From Thiomonas sp. X19 (GTDB lineage: Bacteria > Pseudomonadota > Gammaproteobacteria > Burkholderiales > Burkholderiaceae_C), in NCBI RefSeq assembly GCF_900089495.1, contig NZ_LT605203.1:4433944-4497943 (forward strand): a stretch of DNA of 64,000 nucleotides, written 5' to 3'. Position 1 is the first letter of the stretch. The number at the start of each line of letters is the position of its first letter. The notes beneath the pieces are model-generated. The model did no database searches. It was given only the letters and a program-made list of their open reading frames with translations, and had not been told where the DNA came from. The position numbers and the translations under genes were made by a program. This document shows positions 9,399 to 21,188 of the stretch, piece after piece.

Positions 9399-10714
9399 GC
9401 CGAAACCTCCGAGGCTTCGATCACTAGGCCTTGCCGCGCCGCAAGCCGTGCGCGGACATGCGCGCGCAAGGGCTCCCAGCCGATGTCGGGCAGCGCCGCG
9501 GCAATGAACGCCTGCACCAGCATGGCACGCGCGTCTTGCGGTGCGATGCCGCGCGACAGCAGATAAAAACGAGCCTCGGCGTCAAGCTGGCCGACCGTGG
9601 CGCCGTGGCTGCACAGCACGTCGTCGGCGTCGATCTGCAGTTGCGGACGGGTGTCGGCCTCGGCGCGCGGCGACAGCAGCAGGTTGCGGTTGATCATGCC
9701 GGCGTCGGTTTTCTGCGCGTCCGGGTGCACGTTCACGCGGCCGGTGAACACGCCGTGCGCGGCGGCGTCGAACACGCCGCGCACATGGGTGCGGCTGGTG
9801 CCGCGCGGGTGGCGGTGCTCGATGCCCATGTGCACGTCGCCATGTTGCTCGGCACCGAGCACGCTGGCCCCGCGCAGTTCGGTACGGCAGCCCGGCGCCT
9901 CGTGCTCGACGTGAAGTTCCTGGCGCGACAGTCTCGCCCCCAGGACCAACGCCTGCGCATCGAGGACGCTGCCCTCGCCCTGGGCCACATGCAGTTGCGA
10001 AACGTGCGCGGCGGCGTCGGACTCGTCCTGCAAGCGCACGTGCTCCAGATTCGCCCCGCGCGCCAACTCCGCCCGGGTCACGCTGGTCGCCAGATAAGGC
10101 CCCGCCTGCGCGACGCCGATATGCTGCTCGATCACGCGCGCCGAAGAACCCTGCCCCAAGCGCAGCAGATGGCGCACATGGCTGGCGCCGCCACGCGTTT
10201 GCATCACGATGACGATGACGGGCGCGGCAAGGCATACGCCATCGGCGAGTTCGAGCACCATGCCGTCGCGCGCGAACATGCGGTTGATCGCGTCGAAGGC
10301 GTCGCCGTGCGCGGCGGGTGAAAGCGCTTCACTGGCACGCGTGGGTGGCTGCGCTCCGGGTGCGCCCCACGGCGCGAGTCTCACCCCCGGTGGAACGCCG
10401 TCCAGGTGCGAAAGGGCCACGTCGAAGTGGCCATCGACGAAGGCCAGACGCAGACAGCCGCCGACGAGCAAGGCACCAGCTTCCCGCAGCGCATCGACGG
10501 CGAGCGGCGCGGAAGACATTGTGGTGGAGACATCGAGGGCGTCGAGCAGGCGCAGGCTGGTGTACTTCCAGTCCTCGCAGTGACGCGTCGGCAGGCCGCT
10601 GCGCAGCAATGCCTCAAGGGCGTCGCGACGCGATTGCGCGACGCCGGCGGGCTCGGCCGGAGCGTCGGCGTCGACCGCGTCGAACGCCTGGATGAAAGCT
10701 TCGAGCGCTCCCAT
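9395..10714 (-). CDS. sufD: Fe-S cluster assembly protein SufD
   Basis: A 439-aa protein. The N-terminal part has SGLPTRHCEDWKYTSLRLL, and the C-terminal beta-helix ends with DVLCSHGATVGQLDAEARFYLLSRGI, the SufD signature carrying the conserved histidine. SufD forms the SufBC2D scaffold complex. The ATG at 10714 directly follows the sufC stop; an upstream extension of the frame is a sufC shadow. It sits in the middle of the suf operon. Confidence 0.93.
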
Positions 10715-10716
10715 GC

Positions 10717-11547
<831 letters not shown>

Positions 11548-11571
11548 GTTCGTCCTCCGTTGTCGCGTCGT

Positions 11572-13017
<1,446 letters not shown>

Positions 13018-13052
13018 CGAAACGTCTCCTCGGGCTTGGGGCTGGGTTCGCG

Positions 13053-13733
13053 TCAGGCCGCTTGCGCCGCCGCGGCGCGTGCGAGAACGGACACGCCTGT
13101 CGTCACGCCGGACGCCAGCACCATCTGGCACACATGCTCCAGTCGCTCGACATGCTCGAACGCATCCCAAGGCGAGCGGCCGATGGCCACCACGCCGTGC
13201 CGGTCGAGGCCGACGATATGCGGCGTCAAGCCGAACTGCGGATCGAAAGCTTCGGCGCATGCCACGGCGAGTTCCTCGCTGGTGGCCGGCAGCGCCGCCA
13301 CGTTGCGGCCGACCCGGGTGTAGCGCGTGACTTCCGGGAAAGCCTCGGAGAGTTCGTGCAAATCGAAACCTGCGACCATCGCCGCGACGATGTAGGTGGG
13401 ATGCAGGTGCAACACGGCGCCGTCCCCGGCGCGCTGCATCGCCTGCAAGCGCAGGTGCAAGCCGTATTCGCCTGACGCTCCCGCGGGCGTCAGCCCTTGC
13501 GCGATTTGGGCCGCGCCGACATGCAGCATCTGCGCCGGCTGCAGCCGTGCCTTGACCACGCCGCTTTGCGAAATCCAGAAGCCGTCGCCACGCGCGTCAC
13601 GCACCGAGACGTTGCCGTCGCGGTGCGTGATCCAGCTCTTGGCGTAGGCGGCGTGCATGGTTTCGCAGGCTTGCGCGACCAGCAGATCGTTGCGCTGGGC
13701 GAATTGGGCTTCGAGGAGATGGGCGGTCGTCAT
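13053..13733 (-). CDS. Class II aldolase/adducin family protein
   Basis: A 226-aa protein of the class II aldolase/adducin fold. It has [13 protein letters not shown] near the N-terminus, the metal-site segment [17 protein letters not shown], and [24 protein letters not shown] near the C-terminus. The family includes fuculose- and ribulose-phosphate aldolases, but the substrate here cannot be assigned. It lies only 35 bp upstream of sufB on the same strand, making it the first gene of the suf transcription unit where an Rrf2-type regulator often sits. Confidence 0.8.
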   Translation of the reverse strand: MTTAHLLEAQFAQRNDLLVAQACETMHAAYAKSWITHRDGNVSVRDARGDGFWISQSGVVKARLQPAQMLHVGAAQIAQGLTPAGASGEYGLHLRLQAMQRAGDGAVLHLHPTYIVAAMVAGFDLHELSEAFPEVTRYTRVGRNVAALPATSEELAVACAEAFDPQFGLTPHIVGLDRHGVVAIGRSPWDAFEHVERLEHVCQMVLASGVTTGVSVLARAAAAQAA

Positions 13734-13964
13734 GGTGTGGTCGTTGCCGGGCCTTGGGTCGGCAAGGCGCGCAAAGCCGGGCCGGGCTGAACTTAATGTG
13801 GGTCTAAATTTACCACTTCAAGTCCGCAGCGGCCACGCTCCAGAAATACCCATGCCGAAAGTAGTGAAAACGCGAAAACACGTCATCACACGCTACGCTG
13901 AAACGGCGTAGGAGCCATGCTGACCGCAAGGCCTGCGCCAAGCGAGACAGTGGAGGTAGCAGGC

Positions 13965-15497
13965 GTGAACAAGGACGATCTTCCCCCGGGCCCGGATCTG
14001 ACCCAAGGCGTAGCCGCAAGCGAACTCACCGACGGCCGACCGCTGCTTGGTCATATCGGCGGCCAGGCGGTGATGCTGGTGCGCCAAGGCGATGCGGTGC
14101 ATGCGCTGGCCGCCACGTGCACACACTACGGTGGGCCGCTGGCCGAAGGGCTCGTGGCCGACGGCACCGTGCGCTGTCCCTGGCATCACGCCTGTTTCGA
14201 CCTGGCCGGCGGAGCAGTGCGCGCGCCGCCGGCGCTGGCGCCGCTCGATTGCTGGGATGTGAACCGCGAAAACGGCATCGTGCGCGTTGGAGCCAAGCGC
14301 GTACCGCGGGCCCCGCCAAGGCCGCCGCGCAGCCCCGGCAGCGTGGTCATCGCCGGCGGCGGCGCGGCGGGTGAAGCGGCAGCCAGTGCGCTGCGCGAAT
14401 TCGGCTTCGACGGCAGCATCACTCTGCTGGCGGCCGATTCCGCAGCGCCGGTGGATCGGCCCAATCTGTCCAAGGACTATCTCGCCGGCAAGGCTCCCGA
14501 GGACTGGCTTTGGCTGCGCGCAAACGATTACTGGGCGCAACAGCGCATCGACCTGCGCCTGCACAGCCGCGCCACCGAGCTTGACCTGTCGCGGCGCCGC
14601 GTGGGCTGCGCAAATGGTGAGAGCTTCGCATTCGACGCTCTGCTGCTGGCCACCGGGGCCGTCCCGCGGCGGCTAGACATCCCCGGCGCCCGGTTGCCGC
14701 ATGTGTACTTGCTGCGCAGCCTGCACCATTGCCAGGCGATCATTGAAGCAGTGCAAGCCGGCGCAAAAAAAGTGGCGGTGATCGGCGCGAGTTTCATCGG
14801 CCTGGAGGTGGCCGCCGCCTTGCGCGAGCGCGGGGCGCAGGTGCAGGTCATCGCGCCCGAATCCGCGCCGCTGGCGCGGGTGTTCGGGCCGCGACTGGCT
14901 GCCGCCGTCGCCGCCAAGCACCGCGACATGGGAACCCACCTGCACCTGGGGTGCAAACCGGTGGCCATCCACGCCGACACTGTGGAACTCGACGACGGCA
15001 CCCGAGTACCAGCCGACCTGGTGGTGATGGGCGTGGGCGTGCAGCCAGCCGACGAACTGGCGCGCGAAGCGGCGTTGGTGGTCGATCGCGGCATCGTCGT
15101 CGATGCGCGACTGCGAACCAGCGCGCCTGGGGTGTGGGCCGCCGGCGACGTCGCACGCTTCCCCGACCCGTTCGGGGTGGCGGGCGCCGTGCGCATCGAG
15201 CACTGGGCCGTGGCGCAGGCCCAAGGGCGGCTCGTGGCGCGCAATATGCTCGGCTTCGACGAGGCTTACCAGCAAGTGCCGTTTTTCTGGAGTCAGCATG
15301 GCGACATGACTGTGTCCTACGTCGGCCACGCCGAGAGCTGGGACACACTCGACGAATCCGGCGACCCGCAGCGGGGCGACTATCTGTGCCGCTTCATCGC
15401 TGGGGGCCGTGTGCTCGCGGTGGCCAGCGTCGGCCGTGATCTGGATGGTCTGCGCGAGGAACTGGCGATGGAAAAACAACTCGCCGCAGCGGTCTGA
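13965..15497 (+). CDS. Rieske [2Fe-2S] domain-containing NAD(P)/FAD oxidoreductase
   Basis: About 510 aa fusing an N-terminal Rieske domain (ligand motifs CTHYGGPL and CPWHHACF) to an AIF-like pyridine-nucleotide disulfide oxidoreductase: FAD-binding VVIAGGGAAGEAAA, NAD-binding VAVIGASFIGLEVAAAL, and VWAAGDVARFPDP. Such proteins pass electrons from NAD(P)H to a Rieske centre or partner ferredoxin; the substrate is unknown. GTG 13965 was chosen because GGAGG lies 8 nt upstream; an in-frame ATG at 13917 has its GGAG too close. It is divergent from the aldolase-suf operon. Confidence 0.85.
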   Translation: MNKDDLPPGPDLTQGVAASELTDGRPLLGHIGGQAVMLVRQGDAVHALAATCTHYGGPLAEGLVADGTVRCPWHHACFDLAGGAVRAPPALAPLDCWDVNRENGIVRVGAKRVPRAPPRPPRSPGSVVIAGGGAAGEAAASALREFGFDGSITLLAADSAAPVDRPNLSKDYLAGKAPEDWLWLRANDYWAQQRIDLRLHSRATELDLSRRRVGCANGESFAFDALLLATGAVPRRLDIPGARLPHVYLLRSLHHCQAIIEAVQAGAKKVAVIGASFIGLEVAAALRERGAQVQVIAPESAPLARVFGPRLAAAVAAKHRDMGTHLHLGCKPVAIHADTVELDDGTRVPADLVVMGVGVQPADELAREAALVVDRGIVVDARLRTSAPGVWAAGDVARFPDPFGVAGAVRIEHWAVAQAQGRLVARNMLGFDEAYQQVPFFWSQHGDMTVSYVGHAESWDTLDESGDPQRGDYLCRFIAGGRVLAVASVGRDLDGLREELAMEKQLAAAV

Positions 15498-15587
15498 GTG
15501 CGCGCGAACCCACAAAGCGCGCACCCCCAGATGAACTGCAGACACAGGCACGAGACATGATGGTCGCTCTATAGGCGAAGGAAGGCC

Positions 15588-15673
15588 CGTCTCCGGTATC
15601 GTGGATTGCGCACTCTGAGAGTGTGCCGAGCCACATGCGGCGGGTTTCCCCAGCCGCAAACCGTATGGAGACG
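15588..15673 (+). ncRNA. Candidate IS110 bridge RNA region
   Basis: Non-coding DNA just upstream of the IS110 transposase folds well on paper. A closing stem pairs CGTCTCC (15588-15594) with GGAGACG (15667-15673). Inside are hairpins CACTC-TGA-GAGTG (15611-15623) and GCGGCGGG-TTT-CCC-CA-GCCGC (15637-15657). IS110-group elements are known to encode a bridge RNA in this left-end region that specifies donor and target. The true RNA may extend further upstream; guide loops cannot be assigned without the element boundaries. Confidence 0.45.
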
Positions 15674-15677
15674 AGCC

Positions 15678-16793
15678 ATGGACGAGAGTATCAAGTTCTT
15701 CGTTGGTCTGGATGCGCACAAGGACAGCATCGCGGTTGCTGTGTGCGAAGCCGGGCGAGAGCCGAGCCGTTTCGTGGGCACCCTCGGGCCCGACGTGCAG
15801 GGGGTTCTCAAGACGCTGCGCAAGTACGGTCCGGCGCGGCAGGTGAGCGTGGTCTACGAGGCCGGGCCCACCGGCTACGGGCTGCATCGAGAGCTGACTC
15901 GGCGCGGCTATCGCTGCGAGATCATTGCACCCTCGTTGATACCGCGGCGAGCAGGCGAACGAATCAAGACTGATCGGCGCGATTGCGCCCGGCTGGCCGA
16001 GCTGTCGCGCGCCGGCGAGCTCAAGGCCATCTGGGTGCCCGACGAGGCCCACGAAGCGATGCGCAATCTCTGGCGGGCACGCGAGGACGCGGTCAACCTG
16101 CGCCTGAAGGTGCGTCAACAGCTCAAAGCGTTCCTGCTGCGCCAGGACCGCCGCTATGCCGGCAAGACGTCCTGGACCAAGATGCATCAGCGCTGGATCG
16201 CCGATCAGCACTTTGCTCACCCTGCAGATCAGATCGCGCTGACGGAATACCAACTGGCCGTGCAAGCGACCGAGGAGCGAGTGCAGCGGTTGACGGCTGC
16301 GCTGCAGCAGATAGTCCAAGGCTGGCGCTTCGAGCCGGTCGTGGCGGCGCTGCGGGCGCTGCGCGGCATCGACACCGTCAGCGCCATCGGCCTGGTGTGC
16401 GAGGTCGGAGACATCAGCCGCTTCGGCACGGCGCGCCAGCTCATGGGCTACCTTGGACTCGTGCCTTCGGAGCATTCCAGCGGCAACAGTGTGCGGCGCG
16501 GCTCGATCACCAAGACCGGCAATGCTCACGCGCGGCGCTTGCTGACCGAGGCAGCATGGAACTATCGATTCCCGGCACGCATAAGCAACGAGTTGCGTGA
16601 CCGTAGCAAGGCGCTCTCGCCGGGCATCCGCACCCACGCCTGGAAGGCCCAGGTCCGCCTGTGCTCGCGATTTGCGCAACTGTCGAGTCGGGGCGTGCAG
16701 GCCAACAAGGTCTGCGTGGCGGTGGCGCGGGAGTTGGCCGGATTCGTCTGGGCCATTGCACAGCAGGCGGCGCCAACCCCTGAGGCACGATAG
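15678..16793 (+). CDS. IS110-family transposase
   Basis: A 371-aa recombinase. The N-terminal RuvC-like DEDD domain begins FFVGLDAHKDSIAVAVCE and includes VYEAGPTGYGL and KTDRRDCARLAEL. The C-terminal Tnp20 domain has LRGIDTVSAIGLVCEVGDISRF, YLGLVPSEHSSG and the serine-bearing GSITKTGNAHARRLLTEAAW. Length and domain order are normal for an intact IS110 transposase. ATG 15678 begins MDESIKFFVGLD; the frame is open upstream through the non-coding left end. Confidence 0.9.
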   Translation: MDESIKFFVGLDAHKDSIAVAVCEAGREPSRFVGTLGPDVQGVLKTLRKYGPARQVSVVYEAGPTGYGLHRELTRRGYRCEIIAPSLIPRRAGERIKTDRRDCARLAELSRAGELKAIWVPDEAHEAMRNLWRAREDAVNLRLKVRQQLKAFLLRQDRRYAGKTSWTKMHQRWIADQHFAHPADQIALTEYQLAVQATEERVQRLTAALQQIVQGWRFEPVVAALRALRGIDTVSAIGLVCEVGDISRFGTARQLMGYLGLVPSEHSSGNSVRRGSITKTGNAHARRLLTEAAWNYRFPARISNELRDRSKALSPGIRTHAWKAQVRLCSRFAQLSSRGVQANKVCVAVARELAGFVWAIAQQAAPTPEAR

Positions 16794-16892
16794 ATCCAGC
16801 CCAGTGGCACGAGGTGATGCGGCACGATCACGATAGGAAAAACCCTCACCAACACTATCCACAGAACCCTTCGGGGCAACCTGCGCCACTAG

Positions 16893-18494
16893 GAGACTGT
16901 CGGACTTTGCGGTCTTCCGGATGAAGACGCTATCCGAGACAATTGCTGCTGCACAACCGAGAGCCCGAGCCGATGAGCCGCTTCGTCCCTGTTGACCGAG
17001 ACACCGCATATCTGTTGCCACCGTCGGTGGACGAATGGCTGCCCACTGATCACTTGGCGCGCTTCGTGGTCGAAGTCATCGAGCAGCTTGATCTGGGCGA
17101 TCTGGCCCGACAGTACGCAGGCCGGGGCTCGGCGGCGCACCATCCGGCGGTGCTGCTGGGCCTGCTGATCTACGGCTACGCCAACGGCGTGCACTCCAGC
17201 CGCAAGATCGAGCGGGCGACCTACGACTCGGTGGCGTTCCGCTTTGTTGCGGCCAATACCCACCCCGATCACGACACGCTGGCGACGTTCCGCCGCCGCT
17301 TCTTGAAGGAGGTGGAGGCACTGTTCGTGCAGGTGCTGGTTCTGGCGCGCGAGATGAAGCTGCTCAAGCTCGGACACATCGCGCTGGATGGCACCAAGAT
17401 CGACGCCAACGCCAGCAAGCACAAGGCCTTGTCGTGGGCTCATGCCAACAAGATCGAGGCGCAGCTGCGCCAGGAAGTACAAACGCTGCTGGCGCTGGCA
17501 GAGAACAGCGACCGCGCGACGGTACCCGACGGCATGGATGTGCCGGCGGAGATCGCCCTGCGTGCAGATCGCTTGAGCGCAATCGCGCAGGCCAAGGCCA
17601 AGATCGAGCAGCGCGCCAGCGAACGCCATCAGGTCGAGCAGCAGGAGTACGAGGCCAAGACCGCCAAGCGCCAAGCCCAGCGCGAGGCGGGCAAGAAGCC
17701 GCGCGGCAAGGACCCTGAGCCGCCAGAGGCCGGCCCCCGGAGCAGCGATCAGGTCAACCTCACGGATGAAGAGTCGCGCATCATGCCCGTGTCGGGTGGG
17801 GGCTTCGAGCAAAGCTACAACGCACAAGCCGGCGTGGACATCGCGACGATGATGGTGATCACCCAGCATGTGAGCCAGGCATCCAACGACAAGCGCGAAG
17901 TTGTGCCTACGCTGCAGCAGATCCAAGCGTTACCCGCGGTGCTGGGCGAGGTGCACACGCTCATCACGGACAACGGCTTCTTCAGCCAAGCCAACGTGAT
18001 CGCGTGCAACGACGCGGGTATCGAGCCGCTGCTGGCGCTCAAGCGGGAGTCGCATCACACGCCGGTGATGGGGCGCTTTGCACCCGATGTGCCCGAGCCC
18101 CAGACGACGGATCCGCTCGTGCAGATGGCACACCGCCTGGGCACGCAAGCAGGCCGAGCCCTGTACGGCCTGCGCAAGCAGACAGTGGAGCCGGTGTTCG
18201 GCATCATCAAGCAAGTGATGGGTTGGCGCCAGATGAGCATGCGCGGGCTGGCCAAGGCACAAGGCGAATGGAGCTTGGTGACCATGGCTTGGAACATCAA
18301 GCGCATGCACGTCCTGCGAGCCGCGTGAGGGCAATAGTGCGCCCCGACCACGCCAAAACCGAGTCCCCAGGCCGCCCCATGTGCCCTCACAGTGTCTCGC
18401 CAACCATCGAGAGCGTTCGATCAGCGCGCCGCTGTCAAAAAAAACGCGTCGCACTGATCAATCGGATTCGCTCGGGTTCAAGTCCGACAGCCTC
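16893..18494 (+). mobile_element. IS1182-family insertion sequence with CTAG flanks
   Basis: Near-perfect terminal repeats, GAGACTGTCGGACTT (from 16893) and AAGTCCGACAGCCTC (to 18494), differ at one base and enclose one transposase gene. Both ends are flanked by CTAG (16889-16892 and 18495-18498), consistent with a 4-bp palindromic target duplication and an intact, fairly recent insertion. Confidence 0.85.
16973..18328 (+). CDS. IS1182-family transposase
   Basis: A 451-aa DDE transposase. The N-terminal domain reads RFVPVDRDTAYLLPPSVDEW... HPAVLLGLLIYGYANGVHSS. The first catalytic Asp region is HIALDGTKIDANASKHKAL, followed by a long charged coiled region (KAKIEQRASERHQVEQQEYE). The second Asp region is YNAQAGVDIATMMVITQHVS with TLITDNGFFS, and the Glu region is TVEPVFGIIKQVMGWRQ. 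Full length, so probably functional. ATG 16973 begins the conserved MSRFVPVDRDT; the first 10 residues of the longer frame are not conserved. Confidence 0.9.
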   Translation: MSRFVPVDRDTAYLLPPSVDEWLPTDHLARFVVEVIEQLDLGDLARQYAGRGSAAHHPAVLLGLLIYGYANGVHSSRKIERATYDSVAFRFVAANTHPDHDTLATFRRRFLKEVEALFVQVLVLAREMKLLKLGHIALDGTKIDANASKHKALSWAHANKIEAQLRQEVQTLLALAENSDRATVPDGMDVPAEIALRADRLSAIAQAKAKIEQRASERHQVEQQEYEAKTAKRQAQREAGKKPRGKDPEPPEAGPRSSDQVNLTDEESRIMPVSGGGFEQSYNAQAGVDIATMMVITQHVSQASNDKREVVPTLQQIQALPAVLGEVHTLITDNGFFSQANVIACNDAGIEPLLALKRESHHTPVMGRFAPDVPEPQTTDPLVQMAHRLGTQAGRALYGLRKQTVEPVFGIIKQVMGWRQMSMRGLAKAQGEWSLVTMAWNIKRMHVLRAA

Positions 18495-18498
18495 CTAG

Positions 18499-18882
18499 AG
18501 CGAGGCAGCTTCCATGACGGATCGATGCACGGTGGTAATCAACCCACGAATATCAGTCTGATCCATCGTCGCAGCAGCAGACTTGTGCCGCATCACCCCG
18601 TGCCACTGGATCCACATCGAAGCCCTGCGCCTATTGACAAGAGCGACCATATCAGTGTTGGCGAGGATTTCGGGCGTTGCCTCGCGAGCGTCACCACTTC
18701 GAACCCGGCGTTTCCACCCCTGCCAACGCCTCTCTACGCTTACTTTTCTCTGGTGGTTTCGCGAGCGTGCGCGATGTCGCATCTAGGAAAATCAATGGGT
18801 TAGATGGCGGCGGTTGTCCCTGGCAACTTCTGTAGCGGAGGCGACCGACGTCGATCACACGCCACTACACACGGAGGCCGTC
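18499..18882. other. No recognisable gene
   Basis: About 380 bp between the IS1182 right end and the 3' end of the frameshifted DUF5701 gene. Open frames exist on both strands (for example on the minus strand from 18782), but none shows a family motif, a convincing ribosome site or typical composition. I see no repeat or terminator of note. Confidence 0.5.
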
Positions 18883-19543
18883 TCACGCAACCTGCTGCTC
18901 ATCTTCTTTACCCAGTCGGACCACGCCGACACGATTCGCGCAGGACGCCGAGCCCAGCCAGGTGTGCGGATTGCCTGCCCAGCACCAGCCGAGCTTGGGT
19001 CTGGACTCGCTCAGCCAGAGCGCAGGCACCCGCTTGTCGCCGCATCGCGAGGCAAGCATCGAGAAGCAGTGGTTCGGTTGCAGGAAGTCAGGGATAGTGG
19101 GTCAGCAGCGCGATGCCTTCGTGAATCGTCACTGGACTTCGCCCAGCATCGGCGATCAACGCGTAGGCCGCGTCGGGGGTAACGTTTCGGGTCGCGTCGC
19201 CACGGTCGATGTCCCGGAGAAGGTAGGCATCCCCCTCCGGCACGCCTGCTCCGGCAATAGTGGAAAAGTCGTTCAGGGTCTTCGGGTACAGCTTCTCGAT
19301 GGCCTGCTTGCCCTGACGTTTCACCAGATCGAGCATTTGCGCCGACGAAGTCGCGGGCGTGTTGATCACAAGCACGAACGGCACACGCCCCTGCGCAGCA
19401 TCGGGTTCAGGCCTGTCCGGCGGGATCAATTGCCCGAGCGGTGCCAGCGTTTCGTCAAACTGCCTGTCCGTCATACCGAGCATCGCCGGGTAGCGCAGGC
19501 GGATCAGCGTGTCGATTTGTTGCGTGAAGATCGGATGTGGCAT
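18883..19543 (-). pseudogene. DUF5701 family protein, split by a single-base frameshift
   Basis: The upstream frame (151 aa from ATG 19543) reads FVLVINTPATSSAQMLDLV... AYLLRDIDRGDATRNVTPDAAY... PVTIHEGIALLTHYP and then stops. The downstream frame immediately continues FLQPNHCFSMLASRCGDKRV, then ALWLSESRPKLGWCWAGNPH, and ends at the TGA at 18883-18885. Removing one C from the CCC run near 19091-19094 restores a continuous protein of about 219 codons. The function of DUF5701 is unknown. Either a true frameshift or a sequencing error in the C run. Confidence 0.75.
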
Positions 19544-19681
19544 GCATGACTCCGCGGGTTTGAGGGCACGATTGGATTCATTGGCCGGAAACAGAGTTCC
19601 GGGGCAACAGTGCGCTTCGTTTCCGGCAACGTGGACAAGGACTGGCAAGATGCCGCACTATCAGAAGGAAGAGGATCGAAA

Positions 19682-20032
19682 ATGAGTGAGCACCGAATCT
19701 TCAGGATGTCTTTCGCCAGGCTCTATCCGGCCCTTGTCCAGAAAGCCGAGCGCAAAGCGCGCACCCAGGCCGAAGCCGACCGGATCATCTGCTGGCTGAC
19801 CGGCTACACGCCCGAGTCGCTGCACAGGCAAATCGAACGCGAATGCGACGTCGAGACCTTCTTTGCCGAAGCCCCGGCCATGCATCCAAATGCGGCGCTC
19901 ATCCAGGGCGTGGTGTGTGGCGTGCGCGTGGAAACCGTCGAAGACCCGCTGATGAAGAAGATTCGTCAGCTCGACAAGCTGATCGACGAATTGGCCAAGG
20001 GCAAGGCAATGGAGAAGATACTGCGGCAGTGA
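19682..20032 (+). CDS. DUF2200 family protein
   Basis: A 116-aa protein beginning [20 protein letters not shown], then [34 protein letters not shown] and [20 protein letters not shown], the conserved run of DUF2200. The family is found as single small genes, sometimes beside toxin-antitoxin-like or stress genes; its function is unknown. It is divergent from the DUF5701 gene, with a 138-bp intergenic region. Confidence 0.85.
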   Translation: MSEHRIFRMSFARLYPALVQKAERKARTQAEADRIICWLTGYTPESLHRQIERECDVETFFAEAPAMHPNAALIQGVVCGVRVETVEDPLMKKIRQLDKLIDELAKGKAMEKILRQ

Positions 20033-20091
20033 TACAGACAATTGCTTGCACGCAGGCCTTGATCGGCGCTGCATGCCCTCCATGAGCGCCA

Positions 20092-20742
20092 TCACCGGGT
20101 GGATGCGCTTCTCTCGCTGGCTGCATCACCTGACTCATCACCTGTGATGATCAGATCGAATGGTAGGCCCGCCAGGACGTGCTCGAAATAGTGCGCCTCG
20201 GCGTCGATCCATTGCTGCTCCCAAGCGCCGATACCGCCATCCCGGGCTTGCAACCGTCGCAGACGCACGACGTCGTTAAGATTGACGAATACGCGTAGAT
20301 CGACCAGATCAGACAGTTCCGGGCGCGCGCTGTAGACGCCTTCGAGGATGACGACGGGCGCGGGCGCGATCAGCGCTTCGGCGGCGCACAGCGAGCCGTC
20401 GAAGGCATCCCAGTCGAAAGCATGGTGGCGGGCGACCTGACCCTCGTGCAGATTGATGAGCACCTCACGCTGCCGCCGCCAATCGAGGCACGCGCCGACG
20501 CGTTCGGCGGGCGTGTCGTCACGCAGATGCACACCACCGGCGTAAAAGTCGTCACCTTCGATCACCACGGCGTCGAGCAGGCTGGCCAGTCGGCGCGCCA
20601 GCGTAGATTTGCCGACGCCGCTGCAGCCGTCCAGCGCCACGACATACGGACGCTCCTGTTCGCCACGGCGTGCCTGGATGAACGCGGCCAGATCGGTCGC
20701 GTGGCAGAGCCGATCATTGCCCAAGTCGATGCTTGCTCCCAA
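20092..20742 (-). CDS. Uridine kinase-like P-loop protein
   Basis: A 216-aa P-loop kinase resembling uridine/pantothenate kinase-like proteins. It has VVALDGCSGVGKSTLARRLA (Walker A), then VVIEGDDFYAGGVHLRDDTP and VVILEGVYSARPELSDLVDL. The substrate is not certain. No ATG is available at a sensible place; TTG 20742 is preferred because AAGGA lies 6 nt upstream, within the end of the VOC gene. It is therefore tightly coupled to the VOC and AraC genes. Confidence 0.75.
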   Translation of the reverse strand: MGASIDLGNDRLCHATDLAAFIQARRGEQERPYVVALDGCSGVGKSTLARRLASLLDAVVIEGDDFYAGGVHLRDDTPAERVGACLDWRRQREVLINLHEGQVARHHAFDWDAFDGSLCAAEALIAPAPVVILEGVYSARPELSDLVDLRVFVNLNDVVRLRRLQARDGGIGAWEQQWIDAEAHYFEHVLAGLPFDLIITGDESGDAASERSASTR

Positions 20743-20744
20743 TC

Positions 20745-21188
20745 TCAGTCCTTCGACAGCAGCGCCGTGTAGCGCCGCTGCATTTCCTGCGGCTCCACCT
20801 TCTCGATGGCATGGCCGATCAGCCAGCGGTGGCCGAAGGGGTCGCGCACCACGCCGGATCGCTCGCCGTAGAACTGATCCTGCGCCGCCCGCTCCAGCGT
20901 GGCGCCGGCGCTCACCGCCTGTACAATCACCGCGTCGGCGTCGTCGACGTGCAGATGCAGCCGGTGCGAAACCGCGCCGGTGGGCGGTGGACATTCGATG
21001 CCGAACTCCGGAAAAGCCTCGCTGAACATGATCACCGTTCCGCCGAAATCGAGTTCGAGGTGTCCGATGCGACCTTCGGGTTCGACCAGGCGGAACAACT
21101 CGGTCGCGCCGAATGCGCGCTGGTAGAACGTGGCGGCGGCGTCGGCATCCGAGACGCACAGATAGGGGAACACTTCTTCAATCGTCAC
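20745..21188 (-). CDS. VOC family (glyoxalase/PhnB-like) protein
   Basis: A 147-aa single VOC module: VFPYLCVSDADAAATFYQRA, FGATELFRLVEPEGRIGHLE, HLHVDDADAVIVQAVSAGAT and SGVVRDPFGHRWLIG, close to the PhnB/YdeI-like group. The reaction is unknown. GTG 21188 has AGGAG 7 nt upstream; longer ATG-less extensions lie within the AraC gene. It overlaps the AraC stop by 11 nt, so the regulator gene and this gene are co-translated. Confidence 0.8.
   Translation of the reverse strand: MTIEEVFPYLCVSDADAAATFYQRAFGATELFRLVEPEGRIGHLELDFGGTVIMFSEAFPEFGIECPPPTGAVSHRLHLHVDDADAVIVQAVSAGATLERAAQDQFYGERSGVVRDPFGHRWLIGHAIEKVEPQEMQRRYTALLSKD

Larger units (their letters stand above)
15545..16888 (+). mobile_element. 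IS110-family insertion sequence (approximate ends)
   Basis: It contains one DEDD-type transposase gene preceded by about 180 bp of structured non-coding DNA and followed by about 95 bp before the next IS. IS110 elements lack conventional terminal inverted repeats and usually make no clear target duplication, so the ends given are approximate. Its right side abuts the IS1182 element. Confidence 0.7.

Noticed and set aside
14673..17021. 782-codon minus-strand open frame
   Set aside because: It spans antisense of the Rieske reductase, intergenic DNA and the IS110 transposase; no single gene would do so and no motif is visible.
18495..18782. 95-codon minus-strand frame
   Set aside because: No ribosome site or family resemblance, and it overlaps the end of the IS1182 element.
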